Shown one piece after another: positions 17,328-26,311 of a stretch of DNA of 57,693 bases. The stretch lies in the NCBI GenBank assembly GCA_964403505.1, contig CAYOFP010000013.1, positions 1 through 57,693 on the forward strand, given 5' to 3'. How positions within the stretch are numbered: position 1 is the first letter of the stretch; every line of letters starts with the position of its first letter. Made by a program: the position numbers and the translations under genes. The notes below the pieces were generated by a model. It worked only from the letters and a program-made list of their open reading frames with translations, was not told where the DNA came from and searched no databases. The DNA comes from CAKSEI01 sp964403505. GTDB lineage: Bacteria; Bacillota; Clostridia; Oscillospirales; CAG-272.

Positions 17328-20300
17328 TATAAAGAAGATCATGGTCATCGGCTCGGGCCCTATCGTCATCGGGCAGGCGGCTGAATTTGACTATGCCGGC
17401 ACACAGGCGTGTCTCGCACTGCGTGAGGAGGGATACGAGGTCGTCCTCGCCAATTCCAACCCTGCGACCATCATGACCGATCGCACGATCGCAGACAAGA
17501 TCTATATGGAGCCGCTCACCCTCGAGTATGTCGCACGGATCGTGCGCCATGAGCGCCCCGATGCGATCGTCCCCGGCATCGGCGGACAGACGGGTCTTAA
17601 TCTCGCTATGCAGCTCGAGAAAAAAGGCATTCTCGCCGAGTGTCAGGTCGAGCTGCTCGGCACGCCTGCCGAAAGTATCGAAAAAGCCGAGGACAGAGAG
17701 CTTTTCAAGAGCCTGTGCGAGGAGATCGGCGAGCCCGTATGCCCGTCGGAAATCGCAGAGAGCATAGAGGAGGGCTTAGCGGCCGCCGAGCGCATCGGAT
17801 ATCCCGTCGTGCTCCGCCCTGCATTCACCCTCGGCGGTACGGGCGGCGGCTTTGCCGATAACGAGGACGAGATGAGAGAGATGATGAAAAATGCGCTCAA
17901 GCTCTCGCCCGTACATCAGGTGCTCGTGGAAAAGAGCATCAGAGGATATAAGGAAATCGAATACGAGGTCATGCGTGACTCAAACGATACCGCCATCGCC
18001 ATATGTAATATGGAAAATGTCGACCCCGTGGGCATCCACACGGGCGACTCGGTAGTCGTCTGTCCGTCTCAGACCCTGACAAATAAAGAATATCAGCTGC
18101 TCCGTGACAGCGCATTAAAGATCATCCGTGCGCTGAAGATCGAGGGGGGATGCAACGTGCAGTTTGCGCTCGACCCCCAGTCCTTCCGGTATTATGTCAT
18201 CGAGGTAAACCCGAGAGTATCCCGTTCCTCCGCACTTGCGAGCAAGGCGAGCGGCTACCCCATTGCCCGTGTCTCTGCAAAAATAGCCTGCGGCATGACC
18301 CTCGATGAGATCATGCTCGCCAATACCCCTGCATCGTTCGAGCCTTCGCTCGACTATGTCGTGACCAAGATGCCCCGTTTCCCGTTCGATAAATTCGCCG
18401 ATGCGAATAACACCCTCTCGACCCAGATGAAGGCGACGGGCGAGGTCATGAGCGTGGGACGCAATATCGAGGAGAGCTTACTTAAGGCTGTCCGCTCCCT
18501 CGAGATAGGCGTGTCTCACCTTTATATGAAAAAATTCGATGAGATCGGCACGCCCGAGCTGCTCACCTACATAAAGACCGGCACGGACGACCGCCTCTTT
18601 GCGATCGCCGAGCTGCTGCGCCGCGGGTGCGACCCCTGGCATATCTGTGAGATAACGCTCATCGATGCGCTCTTTATCGATAAAATCAAGCACATCGTGG
18701 AAATTGAAAAGACCCTCGCCGGGCATCCCTTTGATACCGACGAGCTGGCATACGCCAAAAAATACGGCTTTTCCGACACCGAGATCGCACGTCAGTGGGA
18801 CTGTACCGAGGACGGTGTGCGTGATGCGAGAAAGGACGCAGGAATACTTCCCGTCTATAAGATGATAGACACCTGCGCATCGGAGTTTGAGTCGTATGTT
18901 CCCTATTTCTTTTCGACCTACGAGAGGGAAAACGAATCGGTCGTGACCGACAGAAAGAAGATCATCGTGCTCGGCTCGGGCCCGATCCGAATCGGACAGG
19001 GCGTGGAGTTTGACTATTCGACGGTGCATGCCGTCATGACCATACGGGACGCAGGATATGAGGCGATCATCATCAATAATAATCCCGAGACGGTCTCGAC
19101 CGATTATACCTGTTCGGACAAGCTGTATTTCGAGCCGCTCACGGTCGAGGATGTGATGAACATTATCGACCTCGAAAAGCCCGAGGGGGTCGTCGCATCC
19201 CTCGGCGGACAGACGGCGATCAACCTCGCCGCCGCTCTCATGGAGCACGGAGTGAAGATGATCGGCACCGACTGTGCGGCGATCGAGCGTGCCGAAAACC
19301 GTGACGCATTTGAAAAGGTATTAAAAGAGCTCGATATCCCTCAGCCGAGGGGCAGAGCCGTCACGGATATCGAGGCAGGCGTTGCGGCGGCACGTGAGAT
19401 CGGATATCCCGTGCTCGTGCGTCCCTCCTTCGTCCTCGGCGGCAGAGCCATGCAGATCGTGGCAAATGAAGAGCAGTTGCGCAAATATCTGAAGAGTGCA
19501 GTTGAGATCGACATCGACAAGCCGGTGCTCGTCGATAAATACATCATCGGCCGTGAGGTCGAGGTGGATGCAGTATGCGACGGACGGGATGTTTTCGTCC
19601 CCGGCATCATGGAGCTCGTTGAGCGAACGGGCGTTCACTCGGGCGATTCGATCAGCATATATCCCTCCTTCTCCCTGTCGGAAAAGGTAAAGGACGTCAT
19701 CCTCGATTACACAAAGCGACTGGGCCTCGGCATCGGCATCGTGGGACTGTTCAATATACAGTTCATTGTCGATAAAGAAGATAACGTCTATATCATCGAG
19801 GTCAATCCCCGTTCGTCGAGGACGGTGCCCTTCTTATCAAAATCGACGGGCTATTGCCTTGCCGATATCGGCACGCTCGTCATGCTCGGCCACAGCCTGC
19901 GGGAGCAGGGCATTGACGTTCTCATGCCCGAGCCGAAGGGAAAATGGTACTGTAAAGTGCCTGCATTCTCCTTCTCGAAGCTGCGCGGAATGGACGCATA
20001 CCTCTCACCCGAGATGAAGTCGACGGGAGAGGCGATCGGCTACGACCGCAAGATGACACGTGCCCTCTATAAAGCGCTCCAGGCGAGCGGTATGCAGGTG
20101 GTGAATTACGGTACGCTCTTCGTCACCCTGTACGGAAATGATAAGGAGGAGGCGCTGCCTCTCATCCGCCGGTTCTATAATATGGGCTTTAATATCGAGG
20201 CGACGCACGGCACGGCGATGTTCCTAAAGGAGCACGGCATCCGTACACGTGAAAAGAAGAAGATCAGCGAGGGAAGCGAGGAGATACTCGATTCCATCCG

Positions 20301-20493
20301 CCGTGGGTATGTCACCTATGTCATAAACACCCGTGCATACGACTCGGCAGGGGCGGTCTCCGCCTCGGACGGTCAGCAGATCCGCCGATGCGCCGTCGAA
20401 AACGGCGTGACGATCTTTACCGCACTCGATACGGTAAAGGTGCTCCTCGACGTGTTAGAGGAAATAACGATGGAAGTTTCGGAAATAGAGTGA
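17311..20493 (+). CDS. carB: Carbamoyl-phosphate synthase large subunit
   Basis: 1060 residues, the normal length. It has two homologous ATP-grasp synthetase halves, beginning KIMVIGSGPIVIGQAAEFDY and KIIVLGSGPIRIGQGVEFDY, each with ALRPAF/VRPSF and EVNPR(V/S)SRS/T motifs. A shorter C-terminal MGS-like allosteric domain follows (EGSEEILDSIRRGYVTYVIN). It works with CarA. Gene overlaps tie it to the pyrimidine operon, which suggests a pyrimidine-dedicated enzyme. Confidence 0.98.
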   Translation: MPKRTDIKKIMVIGSGPIVIGQAAEFDYAGTQACLALREEGYEVVLANSNPATIMTDRTIADKIYMEPLTLEYVARIVRHERPDAIVPGIGGQTGLNLAMQLEKKGILAECQVELLGTPAESIEKAEDRELFKSLCEEIGEPVCPSEIAESIEEGLAAAERIGYPVVLRPAFTLGGTGGGFADNEDEMREMMKNALKLSPVHQVLVEKSIRGYKEIEYEVMRDSNDTAIAICNMENVDPVGIHTGDSVVVCPSQTLTNKEYQLLRDSALKIIRALKIEGGCNVQFALDPQSFRYYVIEVNPRVSRSSALASKASGYPIARVSAKIACGMTLDEIMLANTPASFEPSLDYVVTKMPRFPFDKFADANNTLSTQMKATGEVMSVGRNIEESLLKAVRSLEIGVSHLYMKKFDEIGTPELLTYIKTGTDDRLFAIAELLRRGCDPWHICEITLIDALFIDKIKHIVEIEKTLAGHPFDTDELAYAKKYGFSDTEIARQWDCTEDGVRDARKDAGILPVYKMIDTCASEFESYVPYFFSTYERENESVVTDRKKIIVLGSGPIRIGQGVEFDYSTVHAVMTIRDAGYEAIIINNNPETVSTDYTCSDKLYFEPLTVEDVMNIIDLEKPEGVVASLGGQTAINLAAALMEHGVKMIGTDCAAIERAENRDAFEKVLKELDIPQPRGRAVTDIEAGVAAAREIGYPVLVRPSFVLGGRAMQIVANEEQLRKYLKSAVEIDIDKPVLVDKYIIGREVEVDAVCDGRDVFVPGIMELVERTGVHSGDSISIYPSFSLSEKVKDVILDYTKRLGLGIGIVGLFNIQFIVDKEDNVYIIEVNPRSSRTVPFLSKSTGYCLADIGTLVMLGHSLREQGIDVLMPEPKGKWYCKVPAFSFSKLRGMDAYLSPEMKSTGEAIGYDRKMTRALYKALQASGMQVVNYGTLFVTLYGNDKEEALPLIRRFYNMGFNIEATHGTAMFLKEHGIRTREKKKISEGSEEILDSIRRGYVTYVINTRAYDSAGAVSASDGQQIRRCAVENGVTIFTALDTVKVLLDVLEEITMEVSEIE

Positions 20494-20500
20494 GGGCGGC

Positions 20501-21229
20501 ATGAACGAAAGAACGCTTGAAATAATCAGTAATGTAAAAATAGCAAAGGATATTTACCGTATGCGCCTGTGCGGAGACATGAGCGAGATAAAGCACGCAG
20601 GGCAGTTCGTGAATATAAAGATAGACACGCTGTATCTTCGCCGTCCGATCTCGGTGTGCGACGTCAGGGGCGATAACCTGACTCTGATCTATAAAACGGT
20701 CGGAGAGGGCACGCTCCGCCTCTCGAAAATGGACGAGGGCGAGAGGCTCTCTGTCTTAATGGGTCTCGGCAACGGCTATGACCCCCAAAAAAGCGGAGAA
20801 AGACCGCTGCTCATCGGCGGCGGAGTCGGCGTGCCGCCTCTGTATCTGCTCGCAAAGCTGCTCATCGCAGAGGGCAAAAAGCCGACAGTCATCTTAGGAT
20901 TCAATACAAAGGATGAGGTCTTTTTGGAAAAGGAATTCCGCATGCTCGGCGCAGATGTGCGTGTCACGACCGTCGACGGAAGTTACGGCACGCAGGGCTT
21001 TGTGACCGATGCGCTGCCAGCCGAGTATGACTACTTCTACACCTGCGGACCCGAGCCTATGCTCCGTGCGGTGTATGACAAGACCGTGACAGACGGGCAG
21101 TTTTCCTTCGAAGAGCGCATGGGATGCGGTTTCGGCGCATGCATGGGATGCTCGTGCAAGACGAAATACGGAAATAAAAGAATATGCAAGGACGGTCCCG
21201 TCCTCGAAAAGGGGGAGATCATATGGTAA
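20501..21229 (+). CDS. pyrK: Dihydroorotate dehydrogenase electron-transfer subunit
   Basis: Couples dihydroorotate oxidation to NAD+ through FAD and a 2Fe-2S cluster. 242 residues with FAD-binding LRRPISVCDV and LIYKTVGEGT, and nucleotide-binding LIGGGVGVPPLYLLAK. The C-terminal GCGFGACMGCSCKT..KRICKDGPV holds the four cluster cysteines. It overlaps pyrD by seven bases, and the pair forms a class 1B enzyme. Confidence 0.96.
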   Translation: MNERTLEIISNVKIAKDIYRMRLCGDMSEIKHAGQFVNIKIDTLYLRRPISVCDVRGDNLTLIYKTVGEGTLRLSKMDEGERLSVLMGLGNGYDPQKSGERPLLIGGGVGVPPLYLLAKLLIAEGKKPTVILGFNTKDEVFLEKEFRMLGADVRVTTVDGSYGTQGFVTDALPAEYDYFYTCGPEPMLRAVYDKTVTDGQFSFEERMGCGFGACMGCSCKTKYGNKRICKDGPVLEKGEIIW

Positions 21230-22134
21230 AGACAAAGGTGACCCTGTCGGGGCTCGAGCTCGATAATCCCGTTATCCCTGCCTCGGGCACGTTCGGCTAC
21301 GGATACGAATTCGCCGAGCTTTACGATATCAATATCCTCGGCAGCCTGTCTTTTAAGGGCACGACGAAAGAGCCGAGGTTCGGCAACCCGACGCCCCGCA
21401 TCGCCGAGACGCCGTCGGGTATGCTCAACGCCGTGGGACTGCAGAATCCCGGCGTGGAAGCGGTAGTCCGCGAGGAACTGCCCAAATTAAAAAAAGTTTT
21501 TTCAAAGCCGGTGGTGGCGAACGTCAGCGGTTTTTCGCCCGAGGACTATGCCTACACCTGCGAGATGCTCGACCGTGAGGAGCAGGTGGGCATGATCGAA
21601 TGTAATATCAGTTGTCCGAATGTGCACGGCGGCGGCATGGCGTTCGGCGCATCCGCTGAGAGCGCCGCACAGATAACGAAGATCGTCAAGAGCGTGACGA
21701 AAAAGCCGGTATATATGAAATTAAGTCCGAATGTCACGGATATCAAGTCGATCGCCGCTGCCTGCGAGGAGGCAGGAGCAGACGGACTCTCGCTGATCAA
21801 CACCCTGCTCGGCATGCGCATAGACAAAATGAGGCGGAAACCCCTGCTCGCCAACCGCACGGGCGGCCTCTCGGGCGGTGCGGTATTTCCCATCGCTCTC
21901 CGCATGGTCTATGACGTGTACGAGACGGTCAAAATACCCATCATCGGCATGGGCGGGATCTCCTGCGCCGAGGACGTCATCGAGATGATGCTGGCAGGCG
22001 CTACCGCCTGCGAGGTGGGAGCGGCGAACCTCGTCGATCCCTTTGTCTGCAGGAAGATCATAGAGGATCTGCCTGTCGTTATGGAAAAATATAAAATCAA
22101 TGATTTATCTGAAATAATAGGAGGTGCGCACTGA
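21223..22134 (+). CDS. pyrD: Dihydroorotate dehydrogenase, class 1B catalytic subunit
   Basis: FMN enzyme oxidising dihydroorotate to orotate. 303 residues from the ATG at 21223, which follows GGGGGAG; the frame is open 13 codons further up but lies inside pyrK. NPVIPASGTFGYG, the catalytic cysteine in CNISCPNVHGGG, and IIGMGGISCAEDVIEMMLAG are class 1B signatures. The stop TGA shares a base with the pyrF ATG. Confidence 0.96.
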   Translation: MVKTKVTLSGLELDNPVIPASGTFGYGYEFAELYDINILGSLSFKGTTKEPRFGNPTPRIAETPSGMLNAVGLQNPGVEAVVREELPKLKKVFSKPVVANVSGFSPEDYAYTCEMLDREEQVGMIECNISCPNVHGGGMAFGASAESAAQITKIVKSVTKKPVYMKLSPNVTDIKSIAAACEEAGADGLSLINTLLGMRIDKMRRKPLLANRTGGLSGGAVFPIALRMVYDVYETVKIPIIGMGGISCAEDVIEMMLAGATACEVGAANLVDPFVCRKIIEDLPVVMEKYKINDLSEIIGGAH

Positions 22135-22835
22135 TGGGAAAGGACGTAATTATCGCATGTGATTTTGCATCGGCGAAGGAAACGCTCGATTTCCTTGAAA
22201 AATTCAAGGGGAAAAAACCATTTGTCAAGATAGGCATGGAGCTTTACTATGCCGAGGGACCCGATATCCTGCGCAAACTAAAGGATATGGGGCATAAGAT
22301 ATTTCTCGACCTCAAGCTCCACGATATCCCGAACACCGTAAAAAAGTCGATGGCGGTGTTATCCCGTCTCGACTGCGATATTTGCAACCTGCACGCTGCA
22401 GGGGGAAGCGCTATGATGCGTGCGGCGCTCGAGGGACTGACCCGTCCCGACGGCACACGCCCTCTGCTCATCGCCGTGACCCAGCTGACCTCAACAGATG
22501 AGCGCACAATGAATGAGGAGCTGCTCATCCCGGGTCATGTCGAGGATGTGGTATTGAGCTATGCGAAAAATGCGGCAGACTCGGGCCTTGACGGCGTCGT
22601 CTGCTCGCCTCTCGAGGCGGGAAAGGTGCACGAGGTATGCGGTAAGGGTTTCCTCACCGTCACGCCGGGCGTGCGTTTCGCCGACTCGGATATCGGCGAT
22701 CAGTCGAGGGTCACTACCCCCGAGAGGGCAAAGGAGATCGGCAGCGACTATATCGTCGTCGGCAGGCCGATCACAGCCGCCGCCGATCCTGTGGCAGCTT
22801 ATGAAAGATGCGTTAGAGATTTTGTGGAGGAATAA
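22134..22835 (+). CDS. pyrF: Orotidine-5'-phosphate decarboxylase
   Basis: Last step to UMP. 233 residues with IIACDFASAKETLDFL at the N-terminus, the catalytic charged stretch FLDLKLHDIPNTVKKS (Asp-Lys-His-Asp), VTPGVRF, and the phosphate loop DYIVVGRPIT. Start and stop are joined to pyrD by TGATG. Confidence 0.97.
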   Translation: MGKDVIIACDFASAKETLDFLEKFKGKKPFVKIGMELYYAEGPDILRKLKDMGHKIFLDLKLHDIPNTVKKSMAVLSRLDCDICNLHAAGGSAMMRAALEGLTRPDGTRPLLIAVTQLTSTDERTMNEELLIPGHVEDVVLSYAKNAADSGLDGVVCSPLEAGKVHEVCGKGFLTVTPGVRFADSDIGDQSRVTTPERAKEIGSDYIVVGRPITAAADPVAAYERCVRDFVEE

Positions 22836-22837
22836 AA

Positions 22838-23482
22838 ATGGAAAATGTAAAAGAACTGATTGCAAAAGACCTGTTATCCATAAAGGCGGTATTTTTCCGT
22901 CCCGAGGAGCCGTTCACCTGGGCGAGCGGCATCAAAAGTCCGGTATACTGTGACAACCGTCTGACCCTTACAGCACCTAACGTGCGTGATCATATCGAAA
23001 ACGCCATCGCCGAGACGGTAAAGCGTGAATTCCCCGAGGCGCAGGTGCTCATGGGAACGTCCACCGCAGGTATCGCACATGCGGCGATCTCTGCGCACAT
23101 TCTCGGTATGCCGATGGGCTATGTTCGCTCAGGTGCAAAGGATCACGGAAGACAGAATCAGATCGAGGGCAAGCTGAATGCGGGCGATAAGGTAGTCGTT
23201 ATTGAGGATCTTATCTCCACCGGCGGAAGCGTCATTGAGGTCGTGGATGTACTGCGTGAGGCAGGAGCGGACGTGCTCGGCGTTGTCAGCATATTCACAT
23301 ACGGCATGGAAAAGGGCAAAAAGCGCCTCGCTGAAGCCAATGTAACAAATATCTCGCTTACCGATTTTGACACAATAGCAAACGTCGCATCAAAGGAGAA
23401 TTATATCAAGGAAGAGGATATCAAACGCCTGATCGCATTCAGGAATAATCCGCAGGATGAGAGCTGGATGGTGAAAGAATGA
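22838..23482 (+). CDS. pyrE: Orotate phosphoribosyltransferase
   Basis: Adds PRPP to orotate. 214 residues. FTWASGIKSPVYCDNR near residue 25-40, GTSTAGIAHA, GMPMGYVRSGAKDHG and the PRPP loop VVVIEDLISTGGS are all present. Translation ends four bases into pyrB. Confidence 0.97.
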   Translation: MENVKELIAKDLLSIKAVFFRPEEPFTWASGIKSPVYCDNRLTLTAPNVRDHIENAIAETVKREFPEAQVLMGTSTAGIAHAAISAHILGMPMGYVRSGAKDHGRQNQIEGKLNAGDKVVVIEDLISTGGSVIEVVDVLREAGADVLGVVSIFTYGMEKGKKRLAEANVTNISLTDFDTIANVASKENYIKEEDIKRLIAFRNNPQDESWMVKE

Positions 23483-24399
23483 AAAATCTCATTGATATAA
23501 TGGACCTGTCCCCGCAGGAGATAGACGCTCTGATCGATGTGGCAGACGATATTATGAGAGACCCCGTAAAATATCAGGACGCCTGTGCGCACAGGATACT
23601 TGCGACCCTCTTTTACGAGCCGTCGACACGCACACGCCTTTCCTTCGAGGCGGCGATGCTCTCCCTCGGCGGACAGGTGCTCGGCTTTTCCGAGGCGGCG
23701 TCGTCCTCCGCCGCAAAGGGAGAGAGCGTATCGGATACTGCGGCGATCGTCAGCGGCTATTGCGATATCATTGCCATGCGCCATCCGAAAGAGGGCGCAC
23801 CGCTTGTTGCGACCCAGACAGCATCTGTTCCGATCATTAACGCAGGTGACGGCGGACATTTTCATCCGACCCAGACCCTGACCGATCTTCTCACCATACG
23901 CCACGAAAAGGGACGATTTGATTCCCTCACGGTCGGCGTGTGCGGAGACCTGAAATTCGGGCGCACCGTTCATTCGCTCATCGGTGCGATGTCACGGTAC
24001 GATAACGTCCGCTTTGTGCTCATCAGTCCCGAGGAGCTCAAGCTCCCGAGCTTTGTGAAGAATAAATATATCAAGGAAAAGGGGATTCCCTATACCCAGT
24101 CCGAGCGGCTCGAGGATGTTATTGGTGATCTCGATATACTGTACATGACACGTGTTCAGCGTGAGCGGTTTTTTAATGAGGAGGATTATCTGCGGCTCAA
24201 AGACAGCTACATCCTGACCCCTGAGAAGATGCGGAGCGCAAAGGACGATATGATCGTCATGCACCCCCTTCCGAGAGTGAACGAGATCTCCGTCTCGGTC
24301 GACGCAGACCCACGTGCCGCATACTTCCGTCAGGCGCATTACGGTAAATTTATCCGCATGGCGCTGATACTGAAACTTCTTGAGGAGGCGAGCGCATGA
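23479..24399 (+). CDS. pyrB: Aspartate carbamoyltransferase catalytic chain
   Basis: Second step of UMP synthesis. 306 residues with the carbamoyl phosphate motif FYEPSTRTRLSFEAA, the 80s loop region SSSAAKGES, MRHPKEGAP, DGGHFHPTQTLTDL and MHPLPRVNEIS. Overlaps pyrE and pyrI by four bases each. The adjacent pyrI implies an E. coli-type catalytic/regulatory holoenzyme. Confidence 0.97.
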   Translation: MKNLIDIMDLSPQEIDALIDVADDIMRDPVKYQDACAHRILATLFYEPSTRTRLSFEAAMLSLGGQVLGFSEAASSSAAKGESVSDTAAIVSGYCDIIAMRHPKEGAPLVATQTASVPIINAGDGGHFHPTQTLTDLLTIRHEKGRFDSLTVGVCGDLKFGRTVHSLIGAMSRYDNVRFVLISPEELKLPSFVKNKYIKEKGIPYTQSERLEDVIGDLDILYMTRVQRERFFNEEDYLRLKDSYILTPEKMRSAKDDMIVMHPLPRVNEISVSVDADPRAAYFRQAHYGKFIRMALILKLLEEASA

Positions 24400-24815
24400 A
24401 TATAGACTCGATCAAAAACGGTATCGTTATCGACCATATCACCGCAGGCAAGGCAATGCAGATATACAATATGCTCGGCCTCGACTCCCTCGACTGCTCC
24501 GTCGCAATTATCAAAAATGCGACAAGCTCTAAAATGGGCAAAAAGGATATCATAAAAATAGACTCGAGCATCGATATCGACCTCGATATCCTCGGTTATA
24601 TTACGCCGAACGCTTCCGTCAGCATCATCCGCGACGGTGCACTTGTCGAAAAACGGCATATCGCACCGCCCGAAAAACTAACGAACATTATTAAATGCAA
24701 AAACCCGAGATGCATCACCCGTACTGAACAGGAGATCAAACACGTCTTCCTGCTCACCGACAAAGCAAAAATGATCTACCGCTGTATCTACTGCGATACC
24801 GCTTTCGGCGGGTGA
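24396..24815 (+). CDS. pyrI: Aspartate carbamoyltransferase regulatory chain
   Basis: Nucleotide-binding allosteric subunit. 139 residues. The N-terminal part has IDHITAGKAMQIYNMLGL; the C-terminal zinc domain has the four-cysteine pattern C-x4-C (CKNPRC) and C-x2-C (CIYC). Last gene of the operon. Its presence means the ATCase is probably inhibited by CTP/UTP, a second layer above the leader attenuator. Confidence 0.96.
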   Translation: MNIDSIKNGIVIDHITAGKAMQIYNMLGLDSLDCSVAIIKNATSSKMGKKDIIKIDSSIDIDLDILGYITPNASVSIIRDGALVEKRHIAPPEKLTNIIKCKNPRCITRTEQEIKHVFLLTDKAKMIYRCIYCDTAFGG

Positions 24816-25030
24816 TGGGAATGATGGGGGTTTTGCGGGGGAAACTTTTTAGATAAAAAGTGTCTCTTTTGCGGTGCCCGGCTCTCCCTGCGGTGCGGAC
24901 GCACCTTGCGAGTCGCCGACCGCTGCACTTCGTTTTGCCCGCTTCATCCGCCACCGGCGGCGCGGGCAACCTCACCCCGCACCCCTTTCAAAAACTTTTA
25001 TTTTGGGAAAGATTATTGGCGATAGAGATA

Positions 25031-25058
25031 AAACGGTATCTGAACGATACCGTTTTTT
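25031..25058 (+). terminator. Pyrimidine operon terminator
   Basis: AAACGGTATC pairs with GATACCGTTT across TGAAC and runs into TTTTTT. It is about 215 bases past the pyrI stop and is the first strong rho-independent signal on that strand. Confidence 0.75.
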
Positions 25059-25115
25059 GATGTAATTATATCTCTGTCGGAAAAAATATTCCCAATCAAA
25101 AGTTTTTGAGGGTTT

Positions 25116-25143
25116 CAGGGAACTTTTTTCAAAAAGTTCCCTG
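25116..25143 (-). terminator. Hairpin after the M14 peptidase gene
   Basis: CAGGGAACTTTTT pairs perfectly with AAAAAGTTCCCTG across two bases. It lies six bases past the stop of the leftward peptidase gene and has the same design as 171-202. Confidence 0.6.
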
Positions 25144-25148
25144 GCATA

Positions 25149-26051
25149 TCATATCAGTACCACCGAGGTAAAGAGCATTTCGCGCAGGATGGCGTATATT
25201 CGGAAGAGGTCTGAATTCGGGAGGGGGTTTTCGCCTTTTCCGCACTCGACGGTATACCCCGGGCGGTTGAATTCACCTATAAACCAATCCTTGAGACCGC
25301 CGTATTTTGCGCTTCCCTCGGGGATGGCGAGCCGATAGCCGCACATCCGTGCCATTGCCGCACCGATCGCGCGTCCCATCGGCGGTATCTTTCCGTCGGC
25401 GTCGTAATATATCTCCTCGCCCTGCGTGTGGAAGGACAAGAGCATCCCGATATCCGCCTGCCGTATAAATGAGCATATTGCGGCGCTTTCGGGTTCGCTC
25501 TCTGGGTATTCGCCGCTGAACCGGGTCGCTCCCTCGATGATATCACGCTGCCGCTCAATGCGTTTATAAGCCTCAAAGCCTGCGTCAAAATTATGATTGA
25601 TATCGACGCCCCGTCCGTTTGCCTGCCAGTGGGTAAAATCTCCGCTTTTGTTCATTTTCATGAGCCTGTCGTAGAGCGGACAGTCGGGCGATACGCCGTT
25701 TATGGCGATATCTGCACCGTCGGGATTGAGCTGGGGCAGTATGTACACTGTCCTGTTCTCGAAAAGATAGCGCATCGACAGGGAATAGACCTTTCCCCCG
25801 TCGTCTGCCGCCGAGCAGTAGTCTGCGGCGAAGCGCAGAAGCAGCGACGAGGTAAGGTGCTCGCTTGCGTGTGTGCCGCCGACGAAAAGTACTTTTTTCG
25901 CGCCGTTGCCTATTTTAAGTACATCTATATCCCGTCCGAAAAGGCTCTTGCCGATGGTATATCTCTCGCAAAAAAGGTATACCGAGCATATTCTGTCGAG
26001 AGTGCGCAGGACAAAATCCGGGTCTGCCGGAATTTTATAATCGATCAACAT
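25149..26051 (-). CDS. M14-family zinc carboxypeptidase
   Basis: 300 residues with the zinc triad of the M14 family: His61 and Glu64 in GGTHASEHLTS, and His208 in LLSFHTQGEE. The likely catalytic Glu269 is in YTVECGKG, and the substrate-binding arginine is in NGRGVDINHNFD. No signal peptide is seen, so it should act in the cytoplasm. Family members include gamma-D-glutamyl-diaminoacid peptidases such as Bacillus YqgT/EndoI, so muropeptide trimming is plausible but not shown. GGTGAT lies before the ATG. Confidence 0.88.
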   Translation of the reverse strand: MLIDYKIPADPDFVLRTLDRICSVYLFCERYTIGKSLFGRDIDVLKIGNGAKKVLFVGGTHASEHLTSSLLLRFAADYCSAADDGGKVYSLSMRYLFENRTVYILPQLNPDGADIAINGVSPDCPLYDRLMKMNKSGDFTHWQANGRGVDINHNFDAGFEAYKRIERQRDIIEGATRFSGEYPESEPESAAICSFIRQADIGMLLSFHTQGEEIYYDADGKIPPMGRAIGAAMARMCGYRLAIPEGSAKYGGLKDWFIGEFNRPGYTVECGKGENPLPNSDLFRIYAILREMLFTSVVLI

Positions 26052-26084
26052 TTTATCACCTATTAATGATTATGTAATTCCCGT

Positions 26085-26113
26085 TTGCAAAATTACAAAT
26101 AGTATGATAAAAT
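26085..26113 (+). promoter_or_regulatory. Candidate lexA promoter
   Basis: TTGCAA (26085-26090), 17 bases, TAAAAT (26108-26113). The expected start is at the left edge of the inverted-repeat element at 26122, so the element would form most of the lexA leader. No Gram-positive LexA box (GAAC..GTTC) was seen between here and lexA. Confidence 0.6.
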
Positions 26114-26121
26114 ATTATTTG

Positions 26122-26295
26122 AGGCAATACCGCATAATTCACGGTTGTCGCCTTGACAGCGCACTTGCTTGCACATTTTCCGTCATACTTCACAAATTTC
26201 GTCGGCAGAGGCTCTGCTCTTGCCTCCTCAATTTGTTTTGTCTGACGAAAAATCTGACGGCGCAATTGCACCGTCAGAATTATGCGGTATTGCCT
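26122..26295. mobile_element. MITE-like element, 174 bp
   Basis: Bounded by perfect 19-bp terminal inverted repeats: AGGCAATACCGCATAATTC at 26122-26140 and its complement at 26277-26295. There is no transposase gene inside. The right end also has an internal palindrome CTGACGG..CCGTCAG (26254-26277). At most a 2-bp duplication (TG) flanks it. It lies between the lexA promoter and the lexA ribosome site, ending 16 bases before the ATG. Confidence 0.8.
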
Positions 26296-26311
26296 TGAAA
26301 GGCAGACGGAA

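Larger units (their letters stand above)
24838..25143 (+). repeat. Composite intergenic repeat, copy B
   Basis: Fills the gap between the convergent pyrI and the M14 peptidase. About 180 bases (24843-25018) are almost identical to the reverse complement of 49222-49395, including a GC-rich core (gcggtgcccggctctccctg) and the end tttattttgggaaagattatt. The right part carries a hairpin module (ACGGTATC..GATACCGT then TTTTTTGAT and ATTATATCT) that recurs at 48944-48985. Confidence 0.85.

Noticed and set aside
18478..19248. 256-codon antisense frame opposite carB, and other long antisense frames such as 3616-4371 opposite purL
   Set aside because: They have no ribosome sites and mirror strongly supported genes; GC-rich codon bias opens such frames.
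24860..25060. Small open frame repeated with near-identical protein at 49140-49370
   Set aside because: The similarity follows from the near-identical DNA of the intergenic repeat; it starts at GTG without a ribosome site and the protein looks like random translation of GC-rich DNA.
26141..26276. Coding sequence or transposase inside the inverted-repeat element
   Set aside because: The interior is 136 bases, with no convincing open frame.
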